Below are positions 1-7,395 of a stretch of 11,645 nucleotides of DNA, in pieces. The notes beneath the pieces were generated by a model. The model had not been told where the DNA came from and did not search any database. It was given only the letters and a program-made list of their open reading frames with translations. The position numbers and the translations under genes were made by a program. The DNA comes from Bordetella parapertussis (lineage in GTDB: Bacteria > Pseudomonadota > Gammaproteobacteria > Burkholderiales > Burkholderiaceae_B): the NCBI GenBank assembly GCA_945862495.1, contig CAMAYM010000078.1:1-11645 (forward strand), in the 5' to 3' direction. Numbering within the stretch: position 1 is the first letter of the stretch; each line of letters begins with the position of its first letter.

Positions 1-1517
1 ATAATTCGCGAAGAGACTTTAGCGAGCAAGGGATATGGTAAGGGTGCCCAATCCGCAGTCATAAAGTCTGAGGTCTGAACCGCACGTAACGCCACGACAT
101 AGTCATAGGTTCGTCCATCACCCATCACACCCACTGATTTGACGGGCAAGAACACAGCGAAGGCTTGTGAGGTCAGGTCATACCAGGACTTTTGCGTCTC
201 TGGGTCGATCATGTTGCGAAGTTCTTCGATAAAAATCGCATCCGCGCGGCGCAGGAGGTCGGCAAACTCTGTATTCACCGCCCCCAATATCCGCACACCC
301 AAGCCGGGGCCTGGGAAGGGATGGCGATAAACCATACCGTGGGGCAAACCAAGGGCCACGCCTAGCTTGCGGACTTCGTCTTTGAACAGCTCACGCAATG
401 GCTCAAGGAGCTTGAGATTCAAGGTATCGGGCAAACCACCTACGTTGTGGTGCGATTTGATTGCGACCGCTTTGCCGGTTTTGGCTCCTGCCGACTCGAT
501 GACGTCAGGATAAATTGTGCCTTGCGCGAGCCATTTGGCTTTTTTGAGCTTACCCGCCTCAGCTTGAAAGACCTCAACAAACTCACGGCCAATAATTTTG
601 CGTTTTGCTTCGGGGTCCGACTCACCGGCGAGCTTACCCATAAATTGCTCGGTCGCATCCACATGAATGATGCGCACGCCCATATTTTGAGCAAAGGTCT
701 CCATGACCTGCTTACCCTCGTCCAGGCGCAACAAACCGTGATCAACAAATACACAGGTCAAACGGTCGCCAATGGCTTTGTGAATTAGCGCAGCAGCGAC
801 TGACGAATCCACGCCCCCGGATAGACCCAGGATGACCTCGTCCTCGCCCACCTGCTCTCTAATCCGCGCGACGGCCTCATCGACGTATGAAGGCATGGTC
901 CAGTCACCGACACAGCCACAGATCTCATGAACAAAGCGATTGAGCAGATCCTGACCTTTAACAGTATGGGTCACCTCGGGGTGGAACTGCACGGCATAAA
1001 AGCCGCGTGCTTCATCCGCCATGCCAGCGATGGGACAAGAAGCGGTGGAGGCCATGAGCTTGAAGCCCTCGGGCAAACGTGTCACCTGGTCACCATGGCT
1101 CATCCAGACCTTGAGCATGCCGTAGCCTTCTGGAGTCGTGAAATCCTCAATGCCGTTCAGCAACCGCGTATGACCGCGTGCGCGAACCTCGGCATAACCG
1201 AACTCACGGTGATCGGAGAAATTAACCTCGCCCCCCAACTGCTGTGCCATCGCTTGCATGCCATAGCAAATGCCGAGAACAGGCACACCCGCCTCGAACA
1301 CTGCGTGAGGAACCTTGAGTGAATCGTCGTCGTATACAGAGGCGTGACTACCGGACAAAATGATGCCTTGAAGTCCCTGCGCAATCTGATTCTGCAAGAA
1401 AGCCGCATCTACATCTCCGGGGTGCAATTCGCAGTACACCCCAGCCTCTCGCACACGCCGCGCGATCAACTGGGTGACTTGTGAACCGTAATCAAGAATG
1501 AGAATGCGCTGATGCAT
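1..1517 (-). CDS. guaA: GMP synthase (glutamine-hydrolysing), 3' end cut by window edge
   Basis: Converts XMP, ATP and glutamine to GMP, the last step of cytosolic GMP synthesis. I translated 505 codons from the ATG at 1517 without interruption. The class I glutamine amidotransferase domain comes first (about residues 1-195), with nucleophile Cys84 in GICYGM and the His179/Glu181 pair in QFHPEV. The ATP pyrophosphatase domain follows, with the P-loop SGGVDSS at about 233-239, then the C-terminal dimerisation domain with HPFPGPGLGVR. The visible chain ends ...LLAKVSSRII; the E. coli enzyme has about 26 residues after this point, so only the extreme C-terminus and stop codon are missing. The start is supported by the N-terminus MHQRILILDYGSQVTQLIARR and a weak AGGT ribosome site about 9 nt upstream. 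The gene lies 31 bp after guaB on the same strand, so the two are probably co-transcribed. The LSGSHAS loop, in place of LSGGPES, is usual in Burkholderiales as far as I recall. Confidence 0.97.
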   Translation of the reverse strand, partial: MHQRILILDYGSQVTQLIARRVREAGVYCELHPGDVDAAFLQNQIAQGLQGIILSGSHASVYDDDSLKVPHAVFEAGVPVLGICYGMQAMAQQLGGEVNFSDHREFGYAEVRARGHTRLLNGIEDFTTPEGYGMLKVWMSHGDQVTRLPEGFKLMASTASCPIAGMADEARGFYAVQFHPEVTHTVKGQDLLNRFVHEICGCVGDWTMPSYVDEAVARIREQVGEDEVILGLSGGVDSSVAAALIHKAIGDRLTCVFVDHGLLRLDEGKQVMETFAQNMGVRIIHVDATEQFMGKLAGESDPEAKRKIIGREFVEVFQAEAGKLKKAKWLAQGTIYPDVIESAGAKTGKAVAIKSHHNVGGLPDTLNLKLLEPLRELFKDEVRKLGVALGLPHGMVYRHPFPGPGLGVRILGAVNTEFADLLRRADAIFIEELRNMIDPETQKSWYDLTSQAFAVFLPVKSVGVMGDGRTYDYVVALRAVQTSDFMTADWAPLPYPLLAKVSSRI

Positions 1518-1548
1518 GAGTGGTAAACCTATCAATCTATAAGTGAGA

Positions 1549-3009
1549 CTATTCTGCGCGGTAGTTAGGCGCTTCTTTTGTGATTTGGACGTCGTGTACG
1601 TGAGATTCACGCATCCCGGCAGCAGTGATCTGGACGAACTGAGGCTTGGTGCGCATCTCTTCGATCGAGGCGCAACCGCAGTAACCCATCGAAGCACGCA
1701 CGCCACCGACGAGTTGGAAAATAATCGCCAGCACGCTACCTTTGTAAGGCACACGACCCTCGATGCCTTCGGGCACAAGTTTGTCTGCATTATTTGCGGG
1801 ATCCTGGAAGTAGCGATCCGCAGAACCGTCCGCCATCGCACCCAAGCTACCCATACCACGATAGGACTTGTAAGAGCGACCTTGGAACAATACGACTTCG
1901 CCTGGCGCCTCTTCAGTACCAGCAAACATACCGCCCATCATCACTGTCGACGCACCGGCGGCGATGGCTTTGGCCACGTCACCAGAGAAACGTACACCAC
2001 CATCAGCGATCAACGGCACACCCGTACCCTCCAACGCCTTAGAGACATCAGAGATCGCCGTAATCTGTGGCACGCCGACACCTGCGACTACTCGCGTCGT
2101 GCAAATTGAACCAGGGCCGATCCCGACCTTGACCGCATCCGCACCTGCATTAAGCAACGCACGCGCGGCATCTGCTGTCGCGATATTGCCGCCAATAACC
2201 TCAACTTTTGGATAGTTGGTTTTCACCCAGCGTACACGTTCGATCACACCTGCAGAGTGGCCGTGCGCCGTATCGACCACGATCACGTCTACGCCGGCCG
2301 CGACCAGTTTTTCAACACGCTCTTCAGTGCCATCACCCACACCGACAGCCGCGCCGACGCGCAACTGTCCATGGCTGTCTTTGCAAGCTGCAGGATGCTC
2401 TGTATTTTTGACGATGTCTTTGACGGTAGCCAAGCCACGCAACTCAAAGGCGTCGTTGACGATTAGCACACGTTCAAGGCGGTGTTTATGCATCAAAGTT
2501 TGAGCTTCTGAAAGTGTTGTGCCCTCTTTCATCGTGATCAAACGATCCTGCGGTGTCATGACCGTCGCAATCAGTGCGTCGAGACGATCCTCAAAACGCA
2601 AGTCTCTGTTAGTGACGATGCCGACAAGCTTGCCACCCTGAACGACCGGCAAACCGGAAATGCCATGCTGCCGCTGCAAAGCGATCGCATCACGCACTTT
2701 CATGTCAGGCCTCAGCGTAATTGGATCACTCACAATACCGAATTCGTGACGTTTGACAAGGGCCACCTCATGAGCCTGCTTATCAGCAGTCAGATTTTTA
2801 TGGATAATCCCGATACCACCCTCTTGGGCCATCGCGATCGCGAGTCTGGACTCCGTCACGGTGTCCATCGCCGCCGAGACGAGTGGGATATTGAGAGAAA
2901 TATTTCGTGTGAGACGTGTCACCAGCGAAGTGTCGCGAGGCAGTACCTGGGAAAAAGCAGGAACCAGCAGGACATCGTCGAAGGTAAGCGCAGTTTGAAT
3001 AAGACGCAT
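1549..3009 (-). CDS. guaB: IMP dehydrogenase
   Basis: Oxidises IMP to XMP with NAD+, the committed step to guanine nucleotides, and feeds GuaA encoded just downstream. The 486-residue length is normal for bacterial IMPDH. A TIM barrel (from about residue 8, DDVLLVPAFS) is interrupted by a Bateman module of two CBS domains at about 92-205. The catalytic loop GIGPGSICTTR places the nucleophile at Cys303. The phosphate-binding segment IADGGVRFSGD is near 335-344, MGGMFAGTEEAPGE at 358-371, and the mobile flap EGIEGRVPYKG at 414-424. The chain ends in the usual KEAPNYRAE. I chose ATG 3009 although the frame stays open 42 codons further. GGAG lies 6 nt upstream, the product then starts like known family members (MRLIQTALTFDD), and the -10 box lies inside the would-be extension. 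The gene probably heads a guaB-guaA operon. Confidence 0.97.
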   Translation of the reverse strand: MRLIQTALTFDDVLLVPAFSQVLPRDTSLVTRLTRNISLNIPLVSAAMDTVTESRLAIAMAQEGGIGIIHKNLTADKQAHEVALVKRHEFGIVSDPITLRPDMKVRDAIALQRQHGISGLPVVQGGKLVGIVTNRDLRFEDRLDALIATVMTPQDRLITMKEGTTLSEAQTLMHKHRLERVLIVNDAFELRGLATVKDIVKNTEHPAACKDSHGQLRVGAAVGVGDGTEERVEKLVAAGVDVIVVDTAHGHSAGVIERVRWVKTNYPKVEVIGGNIATADAARALLNAGADAVKVGIGPGSICTTRVVAGVGVPQITAISDVSKALEGTGVPLIADGGVRFSGDVAKAIAAGASTVMMGGMFAGTEEAPGEVVLFQGRSYKSYRGMGSLGAMADGSADRYFQDPANNADKLVPEGIEGRVPYKGSVLAIIFQLVGGVRASMGYCGCASIEEMRTKPQFVQITAAGMRESHVHDVQITKEAPNYRAE

Positions 3010-3015
3010 GAAAAG

Positions 3016-3019
3016 CTCC
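3016..3019 (-). promoter_or_regulatory. Ribosome binding site that fixes the guaB start
   Basis: GGAG on the minus strand, 6 nt before ATG 3009. It supports this start over the in-frame ATG at 3135. An almost identical context (CGGAGCTTTT then ATG) precedes dctQM. Confidence 0.75.
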
Positions 3020-3033
3020 GGGCGCAAAGCGTG

Positions 3034-3069
3034 ATTATACGATGGGGAAACCCCTAGTTTTGGGGTCAA
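3034..3069 (-). promoter_or_regulatory. Probable guaB(A) promoter
   Basis: Reading the minus strand, a perfect TATAAT lies at 3039-3034. This would place transcription start near 3027 and give a leader of about 18 nt that contains the GGAG site. The best -35-like hexamer, TTGACC (3069-3064), is 24 bp away, which is too far for normal sigma-70 spacing. Hexamers at 17-18 bp (CAAAAC, CCAAAA) are poor, and there is no TG extension. The promoter may therefore depend on an activator or on the dyad within its spacer. The rest of the 225-bp gap back to the purL stop (3070-3234) holds no gene, hairpin plus T-tract or other clear signal. Confidence 0.55.
3044..3065. repeat. GGGG/CCCC dyad in the guaB promoter spacer, possible operator
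   Basis: On the plus strand GGGGAAACCCC (3044-3054) is an inverted repeat with a 3-bp centre. TAGTTTT and another GGGG follow, ending at 3065. The perfect dyad ends 4 bp from the -10 box, where a bound protein would cover the RNA polymerase site. I do not recognise the binding protein; the motif is not the E. coli PurR box. Confidence 0.4.
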
Positions 3070-3234
3070 ACTGGTGCTAAAAGAGGGAATTCTTAATTTT
3101 TTTGATTTGGAAGCGATCTCAATATGAGCACCCATAACACGCTTGCACGCCAGATCTCGGGCTCAATGGCAAGCTGCATGCGTTTGCGACAAAAACCGCC
3201 ATGATTTTGGATGTCAACGAAACTATTGCTAGAC

Positions 3235-6200
3235 TTAGCCAAGAGAGGCACGCGCATTTTGGAAAAAGCGCATCCAAGGTGTGTAAGCCCCTTTGGTATC
3301 CTGAGGCCCCCACGACTCTGGCGCCCAAGACATCATGACGTTGCGCGTCACACGCTCAGGATGCGGCATCATGACCGTAAAACGTCCATCTGCAGTCGTG
3401 ACCGCAGTCAAACCACCCGGACTGCCGTTTGGATTGAGCGGATAGGTTTCCGTGGCCTGACCGCGATGGTCAACATATCTAAGGGCACTTAACACCTTGG
3501 TGGCGTCACCCTGACGAGCAAAATTAGCAAACCCCTCACCATGGGCTACAGCAACAGGGATATGTGCCCCAGTCATGCCTTTGAAAAATAACGAAGGTGA
3601 TTCAAGCACCTCGACCATTGAGAAGCGGGCTTCGTACTTTTCCGACACGTTGCGAGTAAATCTCGGCCAGTCCTGCGCACCCGGAATCATGGGGGCAAGC
3701 GCCGCCATCATCTGACAACCGTTACACACCCCTAGAGCAAAAGTGTCTCTGCGGCTGAAATACTGGGCAAACTGATCGGACAATTGGTTATTAAACAAAA
3801 TGCTACGCGCCCAGCCCTCACCTGCGCCTAAAACGTCACCGTAGCTAAAGCCGCCAACAGCCACAAGACCCTGAAAGCTTGATAGGTCAGCAGAACCTGT
3901 TTGCAGGTCCGTCATGTGCACATCCCAGGCATCAAAGCCTGAACGATCAAACGCCCACGCCATTTCAACCTGACTATTGCATCCCTGCTCTCGCAAAATC
4001 GCCACACGTGGATGCGCACCTTTGTTAACAAAAGGTGCCGCAATATTTTCCTGAGGATCAAAATTAACAATCGGCGTCATGCCTGGATCAGTCGTGTCGG
4101 ACCACGCATCAAACTCAGCCTGTGCGCACACTGGGTTATCACGCAGGGATGCAATCCGATAACTCACATCGCTCCAAAGCTTGGCGAGTTCTGCACGCGG
4201 CTTGCCCCAGATTTTTTTACCGTCGCGGTAAATTTCGATCACATCGTTTGGATTAAGCGAGCCAATCACATGTGAATGCGCAGACAGTCCTGCTGCGCGC
4301 AAGACTTGCATGACGGCATCACGCTCTGAACTTGGTACTTGAAGGACTCCACCCAGTTCTTCATTAAACAAGGCTTTGATGGTGAGCTCTTTACGTTGAA
4401 CTTCTACCTGCGCTGCACGAATGTTGTAGGCGTCCCAGTCCTCGGCATTGGCATCGATGGTCAACATATCGAGATTCAGGGAAACACCTGTATGTCCGGC
4501 AAACGCCATTTCACAAACAGTTGCCAACAAACCGCCATCTGAGCGATCGTGATACGCCAGCAACACGCCAGACTCCGCCAAGGCACGAATCGTGACAAAG
4601 AACGTCCTCAATGCCTCGGCATCATCGGCATCGGGGGTTTGCTCACCGACTTGATTACACACTTGAGTCAATATCGACCCGCCCATACGTTTTTTGCCGC
4701 TCCCCAAGTCAATCAGAATCAACGTGGTGGGTCCGACATTCGTGCGCAACTGCGGGGTTAAGGTCTGACGGACATCCTGAACAGGGGCAAACGCCGTCAC
4801 AATCAAGGAAACGGGCGAAATCACCTGACGTTTTTCATCCTCATGTGTCCAGCTTGTTTGCATGGACAGGGAGTCTTTGCCCACAGGTATCGACAGTCCA
4901 ACGCTCTGGCACAGCTTACTGACGGCAGAGACCGTATCAAACAACGCCGCATCCTGCCCTGGAGCGCCACACGCAGCCATCCAGTTCGCGGACAATTTGA
5001 TGTCCTCGATACGGGCAACATCGGCTGCAGCTAAATTGGTCAAAGCTTCGCCTACCGCCATCCGACCGGAGGCTGCAGCATCGATCGCGGCAATCGGCGT
5101 ACGCTCACCCATGGCCATGGCTTCGCCACGCGTACCATCATGGTCAGACAGCGTCACGGCACAATCTGCCACCGCGACCTGCCAGGGACCGACAAGTTGA
5201 TCCCGGCTAGACAAACCGCCCACCGTTCGGTCACCAATCGTGATGAGAAAACTTTTGTTTGCAACAGTTGGATGTTGCAACACGCGCGTGACAGCATCGT
5301 CCAAGGCAATGAGCGTCAAGTCGAGTGGTTCTGTTTGTGGCGCGACCCGTTTGACATCGCGCGTCATGCGCGGGGGTTTACCCAAGATCACGTCAATCGG
5401 CACATCCACAGGACGCATGCCCTGCTGTGGCGAGAGCGTATCCAAACCAGGCAGCCCCTCTCCTTGGACAACGCGCAACTGGCGCTCTTCGGTTGCCACA
5501 CCAATCACGGCAAACGGGCAACGTTCGCGCTCAGCAATTTTTTGAAATCTTGGCAAGTCCTTGGGTAATACAGAGAGCACGTAACGCTCTTGTGATTCGT
5601 TACTCCAAATCTCGGCGGGCGACATGCCAGACTCTTCGAGGCGAACGCGACTCAAATCAAAGCTTGCTCCCCGTCCCGCGTCATTGACGAGTTCGGGAAA
5701 GGCATTGGACAAACCGCCTGCGCCCACATCATGGATCGCAACGATTGGGTTGTTTTCTCCCTGCTGCCAGCAGCGATCAATCACCTCCTGGCAACGACGC
5801 TCAATCTCGGGGTTACCGCGCTGAACAGAGTCAAAATCTAATGCAGCCGTATTGGTGCCCACGGCCATACTCGAGGCGGCACTGCCTCCCATCCCAATGC
5901 GCAGGCCAGGGCCACCCAGTTGAATCAGTAAGGAACCTGGCGCAATGCGATCTTTTAAAGTTTGGCCATCATCGATGCTGCCCAAACCCCCAGCAATCAT
6001 GATGGGCTTGTGATAGCCCCAGCGGGTTTGCCCTGCGGTCTGCTCATAGGAGCGAAAATAGCCAAGCAAATTAGGACGACCAAATTCGTTGTTGAACGCA
6101 GCTGCGCCCAACGGCCCGTCGATCATGATGGATAAGGGCGCCGCAATACGGTCAGGCGCGCCATGATGGTCAGACTCCCAAACGCGAGGTGCATCTTCGA

Positions 6201-7269
6201 AGCGCAAGTGGGAAACGGTAAAACCAGCAAGTCCGGCTTTTGGTTTAGAACCCCGTCCGGTCGCACCCTCGTCGCGAATTTCTCCCCCCGCACCCGTGGA
6301 TGCCCCCTCAAAAGGTGCAATCGCAGTCGGATGGTTGTGCGTCTCGACCTTCATCACGGTATGGACTGTTTTGAGCGCAGTGCCGTAAAGCGCTGATTGT
6401 CCTTCTGTGTCGGTTGAGGCTTGAAAACGCTGCGCTTGCCCACCCTCCATGATGGCAGCGTTATCGGAGTACGCCACCACGGTACCCAGCGGTTGGGCAG
6501 CGTGCGTTTCGCGAATCATGCCAAACAAAGTCTTGGACTCCGCCTGACCGTCGATAACCCATTGCGCATTAAAAATCTTGTGGCGGCAATGCTCGCTATT
6601 GGCTTGTGCAAACATCATGAGCTCAACATCGGTCGGGTCGCGACCCAAATCTGTAAAAGCCTGTGTCAGATAGTCGATTTCATCGTCTGAAAGCGCTAAA
6701 CCGAGCTTGGAATTGGCCTCTAGCAAAGCTGCTTTACCTTGGGCCGTGACGGCAACGGTTTGCATCGGTTTGCCAGGTAAGGAAACAAATAATGCCTCTG
6801 GGTCAAAGTTGGCATCGACGACCGTTTCGGTCATTCGGTCATGCAAACAGCTCGCAGCCAGAGCCAGCATTGCTGCATCGAGGTTTTTAGTCTTGAGCCA
6901 GCCGCGCTCTGGCGTGAGCGTGTACTCAATCCCCCGCTCAATGCGTCGTACATTGTTTAGTCCACAGTTATGCGCAATATCTGTCGCCTTACTGGCCCAA
7001 GAGGAAATCGTGCCTAACCTTGGAATCACACGTAAAACAATTGGCATACTCTGCTCAGGATTGTCAGTATGAGGCACCCCATAGTCCAACAACTGTCCGA
7101 TTCTAGACTGTGTGAGCGCATCAGGAGTCTCTTCACACCAGACAAAGTGCTCGTACCTGGCGCTCACGCTCGCAATGGGCAAGCCTAAAGCACGCAGCTT
7201 TGACAGTAAGCGATCTTGGCGGAAACTGGACAGAACGGAGGAGCCGAGGATATGCAGAATATGTGACAC
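3235..7269 (-). CDS. purL: Phosphoribosylformylglycinamidine (FGAM) synthase, large single-chain form
   Basis: Catalyses ATP- and glutamine-dependent conversion of FGAR to FGAM, the fourth step of de novo purine synthesis. At 1344 residues it is the long Gram-negative type (E. coli about 1295) that fuses the PurS-like, synthetase and glutaminase parts of split systems. The N-terminal PurS-like domain covers about 1-150. The linker ends with the conserved SEHCRHKIF (225-233). The ATP-binding synthetase core follows, with KVETHNHPTAIAPFEGASTGAGG from 307 and the glycine-rich IRDEGATGRG. A second AIRS-like half includes VGKDSLSM. The C-terminal class I glutaminase domain has nucleophile Cys1182 in LGVCNGCQM and His1303/Glu1305 in PHPERV. 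The start is GTG (7267-7269). Upstream in frame there is only a CTG before a stop at 7309-7311, and homologues begin in the same -SHILH.LG style. No clear Shine-Dalgarno site precedes it. It is followed by guaB on the same strand after 225 bp. Confidence 0.96.
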   Translation of the reverse strand: MSHILHILGSSVLSSFRQDRLLSKLRALGLPIASVSARYEHFVWCEETPDALTQSRIGQLLDYGVPHTDNPEQSMPIVLRVIPRLGTISSWASKATDIAHNCGLNNVRRIERGIEYTLTPERGWLKTKNLDAAMLALAASCLHDRMTETVVDANFDPEALFVSLPGKPMQTVAVTAQGKAALLEANSKLGLALSDDEIDYLTQAFTDLGRDPTDVELMMFAQANSEHCRHKIFNAQWVIDGQAESKTLFGMIRETHAAQPLGTVVAYSDNAAIMEGGQAQRFQASTDTEGQSALYGTALKTVHTVMKVETHNHPTAIAPFEGASTGAGGEIRDEGATGRGSKPKAGLAGFTVSHLRFEDAPRVWESDHHGAPDRIAAPLSIMIDGPLGAAAFNNEFGRPNLLGYFRSYEQTAGQTRWGYHKPIMIAGGLGSIDDGQTLKDRIAPGSLLIQLGGPGLRIGMGGSAASSMAVGTNTAALDFDSVQRGNPEIERRCQEVIDRCWQQGENNPIVAIHDVGAGGLSNAFPELVNDAGRGASFDLSRVRLEESGMSPAEIWSNESQERYVLSVLPKDLPRFQKIAERERCPFAVIGVATEERQLRVVQGEGLPGLDTLSPQQGMRPVDVPIDVILGKPPRMTRDVKRVAPQTEPLDLTLIALDDAVTRVLQHPTVANKSFLITIGDRTVGGLSSRDQLVGPWQVAVADCAVTLSDHDGTRGEAMAMGERTPIAAIDAAASGRMAVGEALTNLAAADVARIEDIKLSANWMAACGAPGQDAALFDTVSAVSKLCQSVGLSIPVGKDSLSMQTSWTHEDEKRQVISPVSLIVTAFAPVQDVRQTLTPQLRTNVGPTTLILIDLGSGKKRMGGSILTQVCNQVGEQTPDADDAEALRTFFVTIRALAESGVLLAYHDRSDGGLLATVCEMAFAGHTGVSLNLDMLTIDANAEDWDAYNIRAAQVEVQRKELTIKALFNEELGGVLQVPSSERDAVMQVLRAAGLSAHSHVIGSLNPNDVIEIYRDGKKIWGKPRAELAKLWSDVSYRIASLRDNPVCAQAEFDAWSDTTDPGMTPIVNFDPQENIAAPFVNKGAHPRVAILREQGCNSQVEMAWAFDRSGFDAWDVHMTDLQTGSADLSSFQGLVAVGGFSYGDVLGAGEGWARSILFNNQLSDQFAQYFSRRDTFALGVCNGCQMMAALAPMIPGAQDWPRFTRNVSEKYEARFSMVEVLESPSLFFKGMTGAHIPVAVAHGEGFANFARQGDATKVLSALRYVDHRGQATETYPLNPNGSPGGLTAVTTADGRFTVMMPHPERVTRNVMMSWAPESWGPQDTKGAYTPWMRFFQNARASLG

Positions 7270-7305
7270 TTTGGCGACCAGGAAGCAACGTAGGGGAAAA
7301 CACGC

Positions 7306-7311
7306 ATTTTA
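7306..7311 (-). promoter_or_regulatory. Weak candidate -10 box for purL
   Basis: TAAAAT read on the minus strand, followed by an approximately 30-nt leader to GTG 7269. No acceptable -35 hexamer is found at 16-18 bp (TCCCTA, CCCTAA and similar), and there is no TG extension. This is a candidate only, chosen as the most A/T-rich hexamer in the right place. Confidence 0.25.
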
Positions 7312-7326
7312 GCGCTCTGAGGCGCT
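7311..7326. repeat. Short dyad AGCGC-N6-GCGCT between divergent genes
   Basis: Five-base inverted repeat with a 6-bp centre, in the middle of the 126-bp purL/dctP divergent region. It overlaps the candidate purL -10 box and sits about 30 bp before the dctP -10 box. It could be an operator or chance. The T-run after it is too short for a terminator. Confidence 0.25.
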
Positions 7327-7352
7327 TTTAGGGACGAAGGCGTTCAGTTCGT

Positions 7353-7361
7353 TGCTATGAT
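7353..7361 (+). promoter_or_regulatory. Extended -10 promoter for dctP
   Basis: TGC-TATGAT matches the extended -10 form (TGn followed by a 5/6 match to TATAAT). The -35 region 17 bp upstream (GACGAA) is poor, which the extended -10 could offset. Predicted transcription start is near 7368, giving a leader of about 28 nt that contains the AGGAG site. Confidence 0.5.
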
Positions 7362-7382
7362 TGATGACAAGTCGAAAAACTT

Positions 7383-7387
7383 AGGAG
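7383..7387 (+). promoter_or_regulatory. Ribosome binding site of dctP
   Basis: AGGAG, 8 nt before ATG 7396. It selects this ATG over the in-frame ATG at 7357, which overlaps the -10 box, has no such site and would add 13 residues ahead of the twin-arginine signal. Confidence 0.8.
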
Positions 7388-7395
7388 ATAAAAAA

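Noticed and set aside
1543..2109. 188-codon open frame on the plus strand opposite guaB
   Set aside because: Antisense shadow of an intact guaB, with Arg/His/Thr-rich low-information composition and no convincing start context.
3010..3135. 42-codon in-frame extension of guaB up to an ATG at 3135
   Set aside because: The extension contains the TATAAT box and the GGAG site, does not resemble IMPDH N-termini, and ATG 3009 gives the normal 486-residue protein.
3181..3217. Possible second guaB promoter (TTGACA at 3217-3212, minus) and PurR-like TCGCAAACG nearby
   Set aside because: The hexamer 17 bp downstream (TTTTGT) is a poor -10. The PurR resemblance covers only a half-site and that regulator is not expected in betaproteobacteria.
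7311..7329. Dyad with TTTT read as a terminator before dctP
   Set aside because: The stem is only 5 bp and the T-run only four, and there is no upstream plus-strand gene to terminate.
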